Of a stretch of DNA of 64,000 nt, positions 1 through 11,519 are shown piece by piece. Each line of letters begins with the position of its first letter. Positions within the stretch are counted from its first letter, which is position 1. Both the position numbers and the translations under genes were made by a program. Source of the stretch: Sepioteuthis lessoniana (lineage: Eukaryota; Mollusca; Cephalopoda; Myopsida; Loliginidae); assembly GCA_963585895.1 (NCBI GenBank), contig OY757921.1:82057732-82121731 (forward strand). Reading direction: 5' to 3'. Below the pieces are notes generated by a model that had not been told where the DNA came from, made no database searches, and worked only from the letters and a program-made list of their open reading frames with translations.

Positions 1-180
1 AGTCCCATAATGCATCACTTCTGAACAATTGCTTTTCTGCAAAAATGCTCAAAATGATAAGAATGCAGTCAAAATTGGGTAGGATAAAAAGATAATATAA
101 CTTATATTGAATACTGAAGACTATTTTGAAAAATTGAGAATTTCTTGTTACATGATTTATCATTAAATCTTTTGACTTTG

Positions 181-420
181 CATTGATAATGGTTAGAGTG
201 TTTGCCAATGGCCTAGGAGACCAGAGTTCAATCCCAGATCAAGTCATACTAAAGACTCAAAAAATGGTACTTGATGCCTCCTTGCTTAACACTCAGCATT
301 ATAAGGTACAAATCAAGGGTAAGTGGAGCTCTCCAGGGAAAGGAGTAGCACCCTCTTCTACACCTTGGTATATTAGCTATTGAAAAGAGAGCCTTTGGGT
401 CGTCCACAATTATGGTCAGA
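181..420 (+). repeat. SINE family A, copy 1 (tRNA-derived)
   Basis: The head TAATGGTTAGAGTGTTTGCC resembles a pol III A box region, and GAGTTCAATCCC resembles a B box, as expected for a tRNA-derived SINE. The body contains AACACTCAGCATTATAAGGT and GGTAAGTGGAGC, shared with at least six other copies in the window. The 3' end CACAATTATGGTCAG is a worn version of the family end CGACTATGGTCGCCAAC. Confidence 0.8.
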
Positions 421-464
421 TAACTAACTTAAACTTATTGATATTAAGATGTATTATAAGCTAT

Positions 465-950
465 GCATAGATAAATCACAGCCTGCTATTGACAGGTTAA
501 CAACCATATGGAAATTTGATCTGATAAAACAAAATAGGAATTCTTCCAAGCCGTAGATTTGTCAGTACTATTGTATGGTAGCACCAACTAAATGCCTAGA
601 AAAAAAGTTAGATTGGAAATACACAATGTGCTGTTTCAAACAAATCCTGGAAGCAGCGCATGACAAAACAGCAGTTGTACGGCCACTAACCTCCCTTCAC
701 ACAAACCATCCAAGTAAGATGGGCAAGATATGCTTGTGAAGTAAGGATGAACTCACAATCAAGATTCTACTATGGACGATTGGCTAATAAGCAAAAACTT
801 ACAGTTACTAGCTCTGTGCAGACATTGGATGCTGTCTCGAGCACTTAGCAAGAGTAATGATCAATAGAGATTGATGGCAAAAGATTTAAAGGAATCTATG
901 CTATTAGCATGCCTTGATGATTAGTAGAGGCTATCACTAGATAGATAAGA
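465..950 (+). mobile_element. Decayed RTE-like LINE 3' fragment, older subfamily
   Basis: This is a degraded copy of the same LINE C-terminal region that is open at 4848-5213 and 51026-51403. Aligned blocks include TTCTTCCAAGCCGTAG, TACGGCCACTAACCTCCCTT and CTCTGTGCAGACATTGGATG. Frames are broken by stops and small indels. It ends at GCATGCCTTGATGATTAGTA, the end used by the older fragments in this window. Confidence 0.75.
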
Positions 951-1860
951 AAATTGAATAACATCAATTCACTCTGGTTCTCTGCCTTGAAAATAGCATT
1001 TAAAATCCTGGTTTTAGTCTGAGCTTGAACAATGCAAATGGGAGAAAATGCAATTACCTCAGCCATAAAACATATCTAGCATGAAGTCACAATAGCGACA
1101 ATGATCAAGCAAAACTAACAAATATATTTTGGAAGGGGTAGTATTTGTTAATTTTCCCACAATGATTAAATGTGGCACAAGGCCTTTTTTAATGGTGGGA
1201 TCTGCACACATTTGTGCCTAAGTAGATACAAAATTTCCAATAACTATCAAGGTGCACCCACTAACTGTACCTCTTTTAATACAATGGAAGACAGTGTCTG
1301 GAAGATGAATCTCCAGGACCTAGGCTTATAACTGACTGTAATGACCAGAGATTGGGCAAATATGTCAGATTTTTAGCTTGATATTTACAGCTAGATGTAT
1401 CTACATTGGGGCAAACATACAAATTAACTATAAACAGGTTGAGTAAATACCAACAAATTTTGAACAATCAAAATTATATAATTTTATGCTTTATTTTTTT
1501 GTTATGCAAACAAAATGTATCTAAATGAATTTGCTTTCCAAATTAAATAAATTCAATAACATTGAAAAAACGTATCACCAAAACTTAGGATTATAAAGAG
1601 CTTTTATATCTGAACAATTTAAATTTGTATGAATTCCATCAACAGAAGATGAATTCTATGTAATAAAGAAAATTCATTAAATATTTGATTTTTTTAAAAA
1701 AATTAATTAATTTTGGTATGAAAATAAACATCAAAGGGACAACTTAATATATTAATTATAATTAGCAAGAATAATGATATTTCTCTCATTACATTCAAAA
1801 GTTGAAAATACTTTGCTTTCTAAACTAAAAAAAAAAAAAATCATGTGAATATTGTTTCAA

Positions 1861-1916
1861 TAAATGTCTAGTGCTATTTGTGATGAATATACATTACAAA
1901 TAGCACTAGACATTTA
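1861..1916. repeat. Perfect 21-bp inverted repeat (hairpin)
   Basis: Bases 1861-1881 (TAAATGTCTAGTGCTATTTG, then T) are the exact reverse complement of 1896-1916, with a 14-base loop at 1882-1895. The stem would form in RNA from either strand. It does not overlap any other recognised repeat. It could be a small foldback element or a small-RNA hairpin; the sequence alone does not decide. Confidence 0.9.
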
Positions 1917-2069
1917 GTCAGTGAAAAATGTCTGAGGAAGCCAGCATCTAAGGATTGCCACTTTAATCATTTTTTTTCATTTTTGTTGTTAGCAAATATT
2001 CCATCTAACAATATGCTATATAGTAAAAAGCTGCATGTTCTTTGAGGATGAAAATGTTTTCATTGATTT

Positions 2070-2200
2070 GAGATTAAATAAATAAAATAAAACAGGAATT
2101 CTTCCAAGCTGTAGCAGTGTCAGTACTAATGTATGGTAGCAAAAGTTGAAACACCTGGAGAAAAAGCTAGATTGGAACTACATAAGAATGCAGTGTATCT
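2070..2200 (+). mobile_element. LINE fragment (RTE-like), short
   Basis: The segment with AGGAATTCTTCCAAGCTGTA, TAATGTATGGTAGCA and AAAGCTAGATTGGAACTACA matches the start of the fragment at 465-950. Only about 130 bp remain. Confidence 0.65.
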
Positions 2201-2791
2201 GTATCACTTTATGAATGCTACACATGTGAATCACTTTAAAGATAGCAAAATCAATGAGAAAATAATAAAGTTTTTATGAAATATTTTAAGTACTTTAAAC
2301 TTGGATCATTATACAACTGTTGTAAAGTTCATAGATGAGAACTGAAGGAAGATTCAACTTGTTTTAGGTTTATTAAATTTACTTGCTTTTGTTTAGTAAG
2401 CTTACCTTGCTAGACCACTACTGTAGTAGTGAGTTTGATAATGATTATCAAGGCTTGTCTTGTAAATCACTGGAGAATGTCTGAAGTTAAAGCTTGCCTT
2501 AGAAACCCCTTCATTAGAATCTTAACATATGTGATCCGGTACCATATTAACATCATCACATTCATGCTTTGTAGTCTAAGGTAACAATGGCTTCAGTTGA
2601 AGTCATGACTTGTGCTGGACTAGGATTATAGTAAGGGAAAACTGCACACACCAGTCTAGATCTATTTGCAAGATGTCATTAAGGTATTTAGTGATATACA
2701 AGGAGTCTATTGGATAACAAGAGTATTCTCAGTGTTTTATACTTTATTCTCTGTGGCTATTTTATTATGAGGGGGATCTCTCTCAGGTTTG

Positions 2792-3195
2792 CATTGCCCA
2801 GTTGGCTCGGGCTGTAGAATACACTGACTGGTTCTCTTCAGAGGGGTAAGACTCCCCACGAAACGAGTGTCCTGGATATGACACGAAACAATCTGATGGT
2901 GAGGCTCCAGTAATGCAGGAGCTTTGGGAATGCAGATTACCCCTTTATTGCCATCACTCCTAGGTCCACTCTGGCTTGGAGTGGTAGCATCTGATAAGGG
3001 TCCTATCTATGGGTCAAATAGCACTAAACTGTGTAATTATGATAAAGTGACTTGTTTGAAATAGAACAGTTTTGACATTTAACTGTGTGTAAATAAAAAA
3101 AAACCTATAATTATACTAAACTGAATAACTTGAAATGGATTTGGCATTAAATAACCTACAAAGATTGATATGCCATAAAACCCAAACAAGCAAAC
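2792..3195 (+). repeat. Element D, copy 1
   Basis: The head TTGCCCAGTTGGCTCGGGCT is followed by GTGTCCTGGATATGACACGA, the middle block CCACTCTGGCTTGGAGTGGT, one to two internal units containing ACTAAACTGAATAAC, and the tail GGCATTAAATAACCTACAAA then GATTGATATGCCATAAAACC. The tail is shared with SINE family C and with the RNase H LINE at 38434-39045. Confidence 0.8.
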
Positions 3196-3540
3196 AATCA
3201 AATTTGCAATCAGTGTTGTTCATCACCTAGGCCAGCTGCCAACAAAGACTGAAGATCCCATCTGCCTTGCTTTTTTACCCGTAAGTGAAGAGTGGGGAAG
3301 AGATAAATTTGGTAAAATATAAATACATATGATGTATTTATAAACATTTCAAACTTTGGTATTTATCATGAGTGTTCTTGCTGTTTGCAGCAAATTGAGA
3401 AGTTATGAAACGTTCATTTACTCAAAATAAAACTTATTAAACCATTTAAATTTTAGCATTCATCAATGTATTTGTTCAAATATATTAAATTGTACTGAAC
3501 CTTAGACACTATCAAATTACTTTTTAAAAAAATGTCTATA

Positions 3541-3805
3541 ACCTGGCCATTGACCTAATGAGTAGAGTGTTCGCCAATGGTCCAGGAGACCAGGGTTCAA
3601 TCCCAGTTGAGTCATATCACAGACTCAAAAAATAGTACTTGGGGCCGCCTTGCTTAACACTCAGCATTATAAGATATGGATCAAGGGTAAAGTGGAGCAA
3701 TCCAGGGAATGGAGTAGCACCCTCCCCTACACCTCGGTGTGGTAGCTATTGAAAAGGGAGCCTTCGGGTTACCCTCGACTATGGTCGCCAACTTTACTTT
3801 TTACT
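3541..3805 (+). repeat. SINE family A, copy 2
   Basis: This is a well kept copy: head CCTAATGAGTAGAGTGTTCG, B box GGTTCAATCCC, body AACACTCAGCATTATAAG, end CTCGACTATGGTCGCCAACT followed by TTACTTTTTACTTT. It lies about 215 bp from copy 3 in the opposite orientation. Confidence 0.85.
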
Positions 3806-4020
3806 TTATATAAAAAGTCAGTATTGATATTTAGTCTTTCTTATACGACTGAAATATCTAAAAAGAAATATTTATGTGCACAAAATTATCAAAAACAAAT
3901 ATTTATTTATAATTAGGCTTAGCAGATTTAATAATCCTTTTTAGATACACATCTTTGTTTATTCATTTACTTCTTAGATATAAAAGTGTGTATGCATATT
4001 TTATTAGCATTCAAATAAGT

Positions 4021-4255
4021 AAAGTTGTAAAGTTGGCAACTGTAGTCAAGGGTGATCTGAGGGCTCCCTTTTCAATAGCTACTACATCAAGGTGTAGGGG
4101 AGGGCGCTACTCCTTGCTCCACTTTCCCCTTCATCCTTACCTTATAATGCTGAGTGTTAAGCAAGGTAGCATCAAGTACCATTTTTTGAGTCTTTGGTAT
4201 GACTCGACCTGGGATTGAACCCAGGTTTCCCGGGCCATTGGCGAACACTCTATTT
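4021..4255 (-). repeat. SINE family A, copy 3 (inverted)
   Basis: This is the reverse-strand copy, running on the plus strand from AAAGTTGGCAACTGTAGTCA through the body (TTATAATGCTGAGTGTTAAG) to the head complement (GGCGAACACTCTA). An open frame at 3955-4218 is only this SINE read through. With copy 2 it forms a closely spaced inverted pair. Confidence 0.85.
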
Positions 4256-4529
4256 TGTGTTTATTATTTCTCTGCTTTTTTTTTTTTTTTTTTTAATAAT
4301 TTCTCCACAAAATTACTTGTTCTATCTCAATGAGACATGATAATATTAAGAAATGTATTAGATCCAAGATTTCTATAAATGCATGTTCCTTTTTTTTTTT
4401 AAGAGTTAATGAATTTGCTTATTTGGTTGTCTCAAGTGGCCTTAAAAGCTGCTTTATGCATTAATATCCATGTGGAAGATAAAACATTAGATATATTCAA
4501 GCTGTTTCAGGTAAACTTCTTTTCTTTAA

Positions 4530-4703
4530 GATGGAAGCGCCCATAACGTAATGGTTGCCATTGTAGGAAATAAACTCTGCAACCCAAATTCAAATCCTGA
4601 ACGAGATTGTTTGCATTTCACATAGTAATGATACGCTTGGGAAAGGTATGCATCTAAACATTCTCCTTTCAGCTATGGGCAAATAGTTGGTCAGATTAGG
4701 CTT
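4530..4703 (+). repeat. SINE family B, 5' part
   Basis: The tRNA-like head GCGCCCATAACGTAATGGTT, the B box region TTCAAATCCTGAACGAGA and the body TTTCACATAGTAATGATACG match family B. The copy stops at GTCAGATTAGGCTTTA, where the LINE fragment begins, so its 3' half is missing or displaced. Confidence 0.75.
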
Positions 4704-5208
4704 TATAGCGTCTCATCAACCGAAAACGACATCGACACACGACTGACGAAAGCATGGATGGCTATCGATAGGCTCTCGATCATATGGAAATCAGACCTGA
4801 CCGATAAAATGAAACGCAGTTTCTTCCAGGCAGCAGTTGTATAGATAGTGCTATATGGATGCACTACATGGACGCTAACTAAACGGCTGGAGAAGAAACT
4901 GGACGGCAACTACACAAGAATGTTGAGAGCAATATTGAACAAGTCCTGGCGACAACACCCCACGAGACACCAACTATATGGCCACTTGCCTCCCATCACG
5001 AAAACTATACAAGTTAGACGAACCATACATGCAGGACACTGCTGGAGAAGCAAGGACGAGCTCGTAAGTGATGTACTCCTATGGACCCCCACATATGACC
5101 AAGCAAAAGCAGGTCGACCAGCTCGAACTTACATACAGCAGCTATATGAAGACACTAGATGTAAACCTGAAGACCTGCCGGAGTTGATGAATGATGAGGG
5201 AGAAGTGG
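4704..5208 (+). mobile_element. RTE-like LINE 3' fragment, younger subfamily (copy Y1)
   Basis: Open reading for 121 codons (4848-5213) encodes LYGCTTWTLTKRLEKKLDGN, then the conserved GHCWRSKDELVSDVLLWTP and ARTYIQQLYEDT blocks. This is the C-terminal region after the reverse transcriptase of an endonuclease/RT LINE. In-frame homology extends upstream to 4704 across a single TAG (4841-4843). It is 5' truncated and also cut at the 3' end (GAGAAGTGGC), where a minus-strand SINE C begins. RTE-like is my best clade guess, from the tail style and the GH-x-x-R-x-x-D motif. Confidence 0.8.
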
Positions 5209-5214
5209 CTTAGT

Positions 5215-5465
5215 TTCTTTGATTTAGTGATTTAGTTTCTTTGTCTAATGACATATCAACCTTTGTGGGTTATTTAATGCCAAAGCCATCCTTGTAGAAG
5301 AACAGCAGTGGTACTACCTAACCCATAGCTGAGGGAGATAAGAAGGTTCATACCTTTCACAAGGGTATTAGTCTGAAAGTGAATGTAATAGTGTGACTGG
5401 AGTATGAACTCACTTACTATGAGGCCTCAGTCCTGCACTTTAGCCATTACAACACAAGGATACCC
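5215..5465 (-). repeat. SINE family C, copy 1 (inverted)
   Basis: The plus strand shows the tail complement GGTTATTTAATGCCAAAGCC, the body CATAGCTGAGGGAGATAAG, and the head complement TTAGCCATTACAACACAAGG. On its own strand the head reads like a tRNA with A and B box-like segments. It abuts the 3' cut end of the LINE fragment. Confidence 0.8.
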
Positions 5466-5630
5466 ACTTTTAAAATATGCACAATTAGTATGCAAAAACA
5501 AGTTTTGATCTTTGCATCAGTAAATAGCAACAGCTGTATTTATCATAACAGAACAAGATGTGAAAATGTGAGTAAAAGACACTCAGGATTGTAATTTAAA
5601 TGTAAATAAATTGGAAACTATCTCTTAAAC

Positions 5631-6073
5631 TGTTGTCAAGAGCGGGCGTAAAAGGCAATAGGAAACTGATTCTTGTATTAATTCAAGAGAGGACACTGTT
5701 GTTGGTTTCTGGGCGTATTGAGTCGAGCACTTTCTCCCTCTCTCTCATTAGCTGTTCCTTCTCTCTCGCTTTCTCCCTAGTTCTCCTTCCTTCCTTCTTT
5801 CCTTCCTTCCTTCCTTCGTTGAGTTGTAACACGTTCGTCGGGCAAATGCACTCAGAACACAATCCCCGTTCAGCCGTTACTGTGCGTATTTGTATGTTCA
5901 TGAGCTCTCGTGAGAATTTGCATACGTGCAAATTACCTCTCGCTGGTTCGAGATCTCCCCTCATCAAATATGCTCACGGCAGCCATGTCAGTTTTCTCTC
6001 TACAAGCCAGACACGTTTGTGCGCGCTTCGAATGCCCAGGTACGTTACCTTCACATAAACATGTGTGAAAACA
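5631..6073. promoter_or_regulatory. CpG-rich block: promoter-like or LTR-like
   Basis: Base composition jumps from AT-rich to many CpG dinucleotides (e.g. ACGTTCGTCGGGC, GTTTGTGCGCGCTTCG). It contains a CCTT microsatellite (about 5785-5818). Both strands end candidate exons at GT: plus ATGCCCAG then GTACGT, and minus an ATG with GAC before it, 16 codons, then GTAATT. Terminal TGTTGTCA (5631-5638) and TGAAAACA (6066-6073) are near-perfect inverted ends, so an LTR is an alternative. The flanking four bases (AAAC and AACC) do not match exactly. Confidence 0.45.
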
Positions 6074-6154
6074 AACCATAATTGGGTAATGTAAAACAAG
6101 TTAACTTAGCTTAACCATTAATATCAGAGTAAGCTTGATCCTTATTCTATATAC

Positions 6155-6530
6155 CACACTTGGGCCATGATCATCAAGGCATACCAACAACATGGATTCC
6201 TTTGATACTCTCTCGACCTCTATCCCTATCATTTGTCACTCCTGCCAAGTATATATAGCATCCAGTGACAACACAGATGATGAATGTAAGTTTTTGCAGG
6301 GTAGCTAACACTGGTGTGTCCATGTGTAGAAGTCCATAGTATAACGTCACTTATAAGTTCATCCGAGCTTCTCCAATACTGCCCAGCATATTTTGTTTGT
6401 CATACTTGGATGGTTGGTGAGATGAGAGGTAAGGGGTCATACAACTGTGATTTTGTGTCGTTTTGCTTCCAGGATTTGTTTAAAACAGCAGACATCATCC
6501 TTGTATAGTTCCATTTGCTTATTTAGCAAG
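6155..6530 (-). mobile_element. LINE fragment, older subfamily (inverted)
   Basis: On the plus strand it runs from GATCATCAAGGCATACCAAC through TCGACCTCTATCCCTATCAT, GTGTGTCCATGTGTAGAAGT and CAGGATTTGTTTAAAACAGC. This is the complement of the LINE C-terminal region, with stops in the coding frame. The 64-codon frame at 6314-6508 is antisense to it and not a gene. Confidence 0.75.
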
Positions 6531-7904
6531 TTTAATCTTCATCGGTGCTTCACCACTGTGACTTTTATACTGTACTAAGCCACACTTAATAAATCACTAT
6601 CAAATATTAAGATAGGTTTATTTGTTATTTTAATCAACTAATTTAAAATTATAGGATGAGAACGTATCAGGTAGATATTCCAAATTTTTACTTATTTTTG
6701 AAATATATCAAATAATGACAATTTGTTAGGATTACACTTTAAAAATTTCTGTAAGTTTAGATTACAGACTAAATCTCAGTAAAAGTGTATTACTGTTAGT
6801 TGAATTAATCTAGATTTTGATTTTCTATAAATATTAACACAGAAAAAAAAAACAGCATTATGATACACACTCACATCTTAGGTGACAATATGAAAAAACA
6901 TAACAATCAAATTCATACACATATTATTAAATCACATCATAGATCTTAAATTTAATAGCTTGGAAAATATCAATTTTTGTTGTTATATTCATACTCTTGT
7001 AAGATGATGAGATCTAATTTTTAGATTTTGAAAAATAGTTATGACTATATATCATGTTATTATGGTATAATAAAGTTATAGAATCTACTTTTCAGGTGTA
7101 TTCACATTAGATATCAATGAAATAACTTTTCTTTGTATAATAAATGATATTATTCTATCTATTAAACTATTAGTTAAATTTGTCTAGATTTTAACACAAA
7201 CAAAATAGCATTGTAATATTATACACCCGGATCTTACATAACAAGCATAATAATCAAATAGTACATTTTATTTGCATATATATATATACATTTTTTTTTC
7301 AATAGTGAGTATTTAATCTGTTCAGTCAAATGTTAACCAACTGCATTCACAGGATACATATTAAAAAAAAGATGGATGCATAGGGTTAGACAAAAGAGAA
7401 AGATCAAGTAGAAGTTGAATTCCTAAAATATTTGTTGCGTATGCTACATTTATAAACCAAAAGCAAAACAGACAGAAATCGCTTTTATATTATATTAAAT
7501 GTAATAAATGCCATACAATTAGCTGATTTTTAGTCTTTTTTATGATCACTATACAGTTGTTTTTTTTAATATAAACACGTGATTCCTTAGAACTAACATT
7601 ATTACAAAAATTACATATTTTTCTTCCATGATAGCTTACAATTAAGTCAGTCTAAGTTTTCATCTTTTCTTTAGTCTTCAATTAAGCTCTACTTTGATGT
7701 TTGAAAAATAACAAGACCTTTTAGAAAAAAAAAAAAAAAGAAGATATATCAGTAGCTTTCAATAATTCAAATTATTTGTTCATATTATTTCTTATGTCCC
7801 ATTAACTTAATTGTAATCTTTGATAGCCTAGTTTAAAATATACAAAGATAAAATTATTTTATATGTATTTACCCAATCCCTCTACGTGAACAAGATACAA
7901 GGTT

Positions 7905-8110
7905 AATATTTTTTTAAGTAGAGTTTTCCTTCTAGATTAATTGCCATATCAAGATTTGAGAACCCAGTCAGTTCTACTATTTGCTCATAGCTGGAGGGAG
8001 AATAGCTGGATGCATACCTTTCCCAAGGGTATTAGTGCAATGTGAAATGCAAACAGCCTCATCTAGGATTTAAAATTTGGTCTTTATATCCATTTACAAT
8101 GATAACTGTT
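7905..8110 (-). repeat. SINE family B copy (inverted)
   Basis: TCATAGCTGGAGGGAGAATA, CCTTTCCCAAGGGTATTAG and GAAATGCAAACAGCCTCATC are the complement of the family B body. The head is worn (TAACTGTTATACAATAAGC). Confidence 0.7.
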
Positions 8111-8285
8111 ATACAATAAGCATGCTGTTTTATATTGGCAAAATTAAATAAAAATGTATATGGAAGGTGGCTATAACAAAAGATTTGATAGATGTCTGAG
8201 GTACAATAAAAAATATGAGCAGTGTTTGCTTATTGTGCTGAAGTTAGAATACTGATCGCATGGACTTTTTCATCATAAAATTAAT

Positions 8286-8430
8286 CTTTAATGCTAAAAA
8301 CATTTTCGTTCAGATGGGTTGATAACCCTTTTGAACAAGTCTCATCAATAACTAATACTAAAAACATATATTTAATGCTAAAAAAATATTATCATTCAAA
8401 GGGGTTTATAACCCCTTTGAATGATTCTAA
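8286..8430. repeat. Two tandem hairpin units, 84 bp apart
   Basis: Two units begin with TTTAATGCTAAAAA (8287 and 8371). The second contains a perfect hairpin, 16-bp arms at 8391-8406 (ATCATTCAAAGGGGTT) and 8410-8425 with a 3-base loop. The first has a weaker version (TGGGTTGATAACCC). Both are followed by CTCATCAAT or CTAATCAAT. It looks like a small foldback element duplicated in tandem. Confidence 0.8.
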
Positions 8431-11039
8431 TCAATCATTGTAATAAGTAATTATTCAAAGTTTAGAACAAAGAAAAGCTTTTAAAAATCTTACATTGCAA
8501 ATTTATAGAATATTTTTAAACAAGAAAATAGTTCTTTGAATTAAAATCAGATTATCAAAAAAAATTATCTTTTAAAAATCCCATTCAGTTTTTAAGACAA
8601 TATTGCAGCTAAAAATTCTGCTAAATAGTTATGGCTTAATAAATATCTGATAATATTTATTTACATAAATGTATTTAAAAGAAAAGAAAAAAAAAACCCA
8701 TTAATATGATAAAAAGAAATTTCTGTCTGGGAAATGACTACTAAGTAACTTGTCTGAATCATCAAAAGCAAAATGCTATTACTGTGGCATAGACATGAAT
8801 GATGATGGAAAATGATGTTTAAGAAGAAAGGAAAGAAAGAAAACATTCTTTGGATTGTAGTTTTTCTTTTTTATCAGATATTTTATTTAGCCAACAGCTA
8901 ACATCGGCTTTTTCTCTTCTGCATAAGAATAAGAAAAACAGCAAATAAGAATAAGAAACAAAGATATTTTATGAAGCTATGAAATTAATGTTAGAATAAA
9001 TGATATTTCATTCATGAGGTTCTAAAAGGGAAATATATCAGGAAAATTTCAGTCAGAAATTTAAAAAAATTGACAAGTCTCTTTTTAAGTTTATATGAAA
9101 TATTACATGTATACTGGGCCACATTTAAGCCTTATGAAGTTCCTGGGCTAAATAGAATTTTAAGCCCTTTTATTACATATGTTCACCTTGCCCCAATGTC
9201 TATAAGAAAGATTTTTAGATTATAATTTTTTGGTCTAAAACTGATTATAGACAAAATTTTGCAAAATAAAAAAGCTACATCAATATGTACATAAAAAAGA
9301 TGCATCAAAATCTAAATGGGTCTTCTTCAAAGGGCTCTACTGAATTTAAAAGACTCACTCCAATTACAGGGGCCCAAATACTCTGAATTGTTTCAAATTA
9401 GTTCAAAAGAGCACCATTAAATCTGAAAATAAATAAATCTGTTCCTATATCTTTATTCTTTTAAATTTTATTGGGAGCCAAAAACTAGAGGACCCTTGGG
9501 GCCCTCTCTTATTTTTGGACTCCAAAGTGGCAGCTCAAATCTGACACTGCATGCATACCATTATTTTGTCTGGCAAGAACTCACTTTCTTACCACCAAAT
9601 TTTAGAGAATAACATCATCTCAACTATTTTACTTATGCAAAATCAAAAAAAATTTTTTTCTTTTCTTAAAGTTGAAATCTGCCTATCAAAAATGTGAATG
9701 TCTTGAAATTTTACTCTGATATGATGCCGAGACACTAACATTGTTAAAGCCATATATGTAAAAAAATTAATCTTTTTTTTTTTTTTTTTGTGTGTGTGTG
9801 TTCATGAAAACATATAAGGTTAATTTTAAATAAGTGGATTATTTTCTGTTGGAATAAACATGTCTCAACAGTGACATCTATTTTTCAAATAATCTCAAAT
9901 CTGAGTAATGTGCAAAATTTCAATAGATAAGAATTTAAAGTGAATTCAATTACAAAATCATCAGCTTTGAATCAATGGATCAAATCTAGTTTGAACTTTG
10001 TTTTTCACCTGATTATGATATATAAAACTTGTCATTATTGAACAATTAAGACCATATAATATGATCAAATAATTTGGTGTGAGAACACTATAGCTGAGTC
10101 TTTTATTCAATCAAATTATCTTGCTCTAGAAAATGTAATTCATTTTAATGTTTTTAAGCTTTTCTTTTTAAATGTAATATAAGATCAAATATTTATTGTC
10201 TGATTTTCTTTTGTAAAGAAAAGATTCAATGCTGAAACCTTAATTTGGTTTGAAGACAATTTTCTTTTTTTAAGTTAAGTGATATTCAATAAACTGTCAC
10301 CTACCTGGTGCCAGTGATTGAACTAAAATTTGTGGTTCAGTGTTCTTAACCCCTAAACAATCACTTAATACATACAAAATAGAAAAAAGAACTGAGAACT
10401 GCAGGCTTCCTCTTTTCATCTTAAATCATTAAACCCTGATAAATGTTATGTACTTCTCAGGTGAGAAAAATTTTAAACTTAACAGAATGAGGATATAAAC
10501 TGTATTATGAACAAAATTAATTGATTTATATACTACAATGAAGAATGTTATTTAGAAAAAAAAAGCACATGCTATTCTGCCACAAAAACTATTTAAAAAT
10601 ATACTCAATATGTACTTTTTTCCCCCACTTTGGTGTTTTTTTATATTCTGAATGAGTTTGATTATGAACTGACATTGAGCCAAATATTTTCAGCATGAAA
10701 ATGTTCTTTTTAAATTAGTCTTTTTAACCTATAAATGCATTTTAGCCAACAGTTGATATTATATCTCCTTTTTGTCTTCAGCATAAGATTAAGGAAAATA
10801 AAAAGATATACTAATTAATATATTTTCATAGGTTTGAATAATTCATAGTTTGAAAATAAAAATATAAATATCATCTATAACTTTGAGAAGTTGTTAATAT
10901 TTCAAGCTTTATTCAAGCAAATGAACTTTTTTTTATTGTTACCACATATGACACCTTTTCCAGCTTTCTTCAGGTATATAGTTCACAATGGAGGAGGACA
11001 ATGGCTAGCTTAGTTTTTTGTGACATGCTTGTAATCTAT

Positions 11040-11370
11040 ACATAGGACAGGTGCATAGTCTCTCTCTCCCTAGTTTTGAAATCTGGTTTTGGTTGTTAGG
11101 GTACTACTCATGTAGTGTGTCCTGGAGTGGAATAACCTGATAGAGCCTTTCTATCCCCAAGTCCTTAACTGGTTTGAATTCAGAGTTTTCTTTCTCCTAG
11201 ATCAGTTGCCATACCAAAGCTGAAGAGCTCTGTCTATTTACCCATAGCTGGAAGAAGAACAGTTGGATTCACACTTTTGCCAGGGATATTAGTGTTATAT
11301 GAAATGCAAACAGCTTTATTCAGGATCTGAACTTGGGGTAACCGAGTCAACTTATAGTTGAACCAGAATT
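11040..11370 (-). repeat. SINE family B copy (inverted), long form
   Basis: The plus strand shows the 3' part of B (ACTACTCATGTAGTGTGTCC, AACTGGTTTGAATTCAGAGT) followed by the body complement (CCATAGCTGGAAGAAGAACA, GAAATGCAAACAGCTTTATT). The order matches the copies at 23740 and 36755. Confidence 0.75.
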
Positions 11371-11519
11371 TTGGTTTAAAACATCCTGTGTTAAAAAAGG
11401 GCTAGTTTGCTGCAGTTGAAACTGTGCATCAGCTATCTGCAGTGATCCCTTGAATGTAACAACTGTCTTCTATTGTTTCTCAAATGGGGAAATAGGAAGA
11501 ACCCTAGAAATATGAAGGG

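Noticed and set aside
183-383. 66-codon open frame
   Set aside because: It lies entirely within a SINE A copy and has no recognisable domain.
5683-6058. Overlapping 141- and 94-codon frames on both strands
   Set aside because: They arise from the higher GC of the block; the peptides are low complexity (Ser/Leu/Phe and Lys/Glu/Arg) around the CCTT repeat and match no domain I know.
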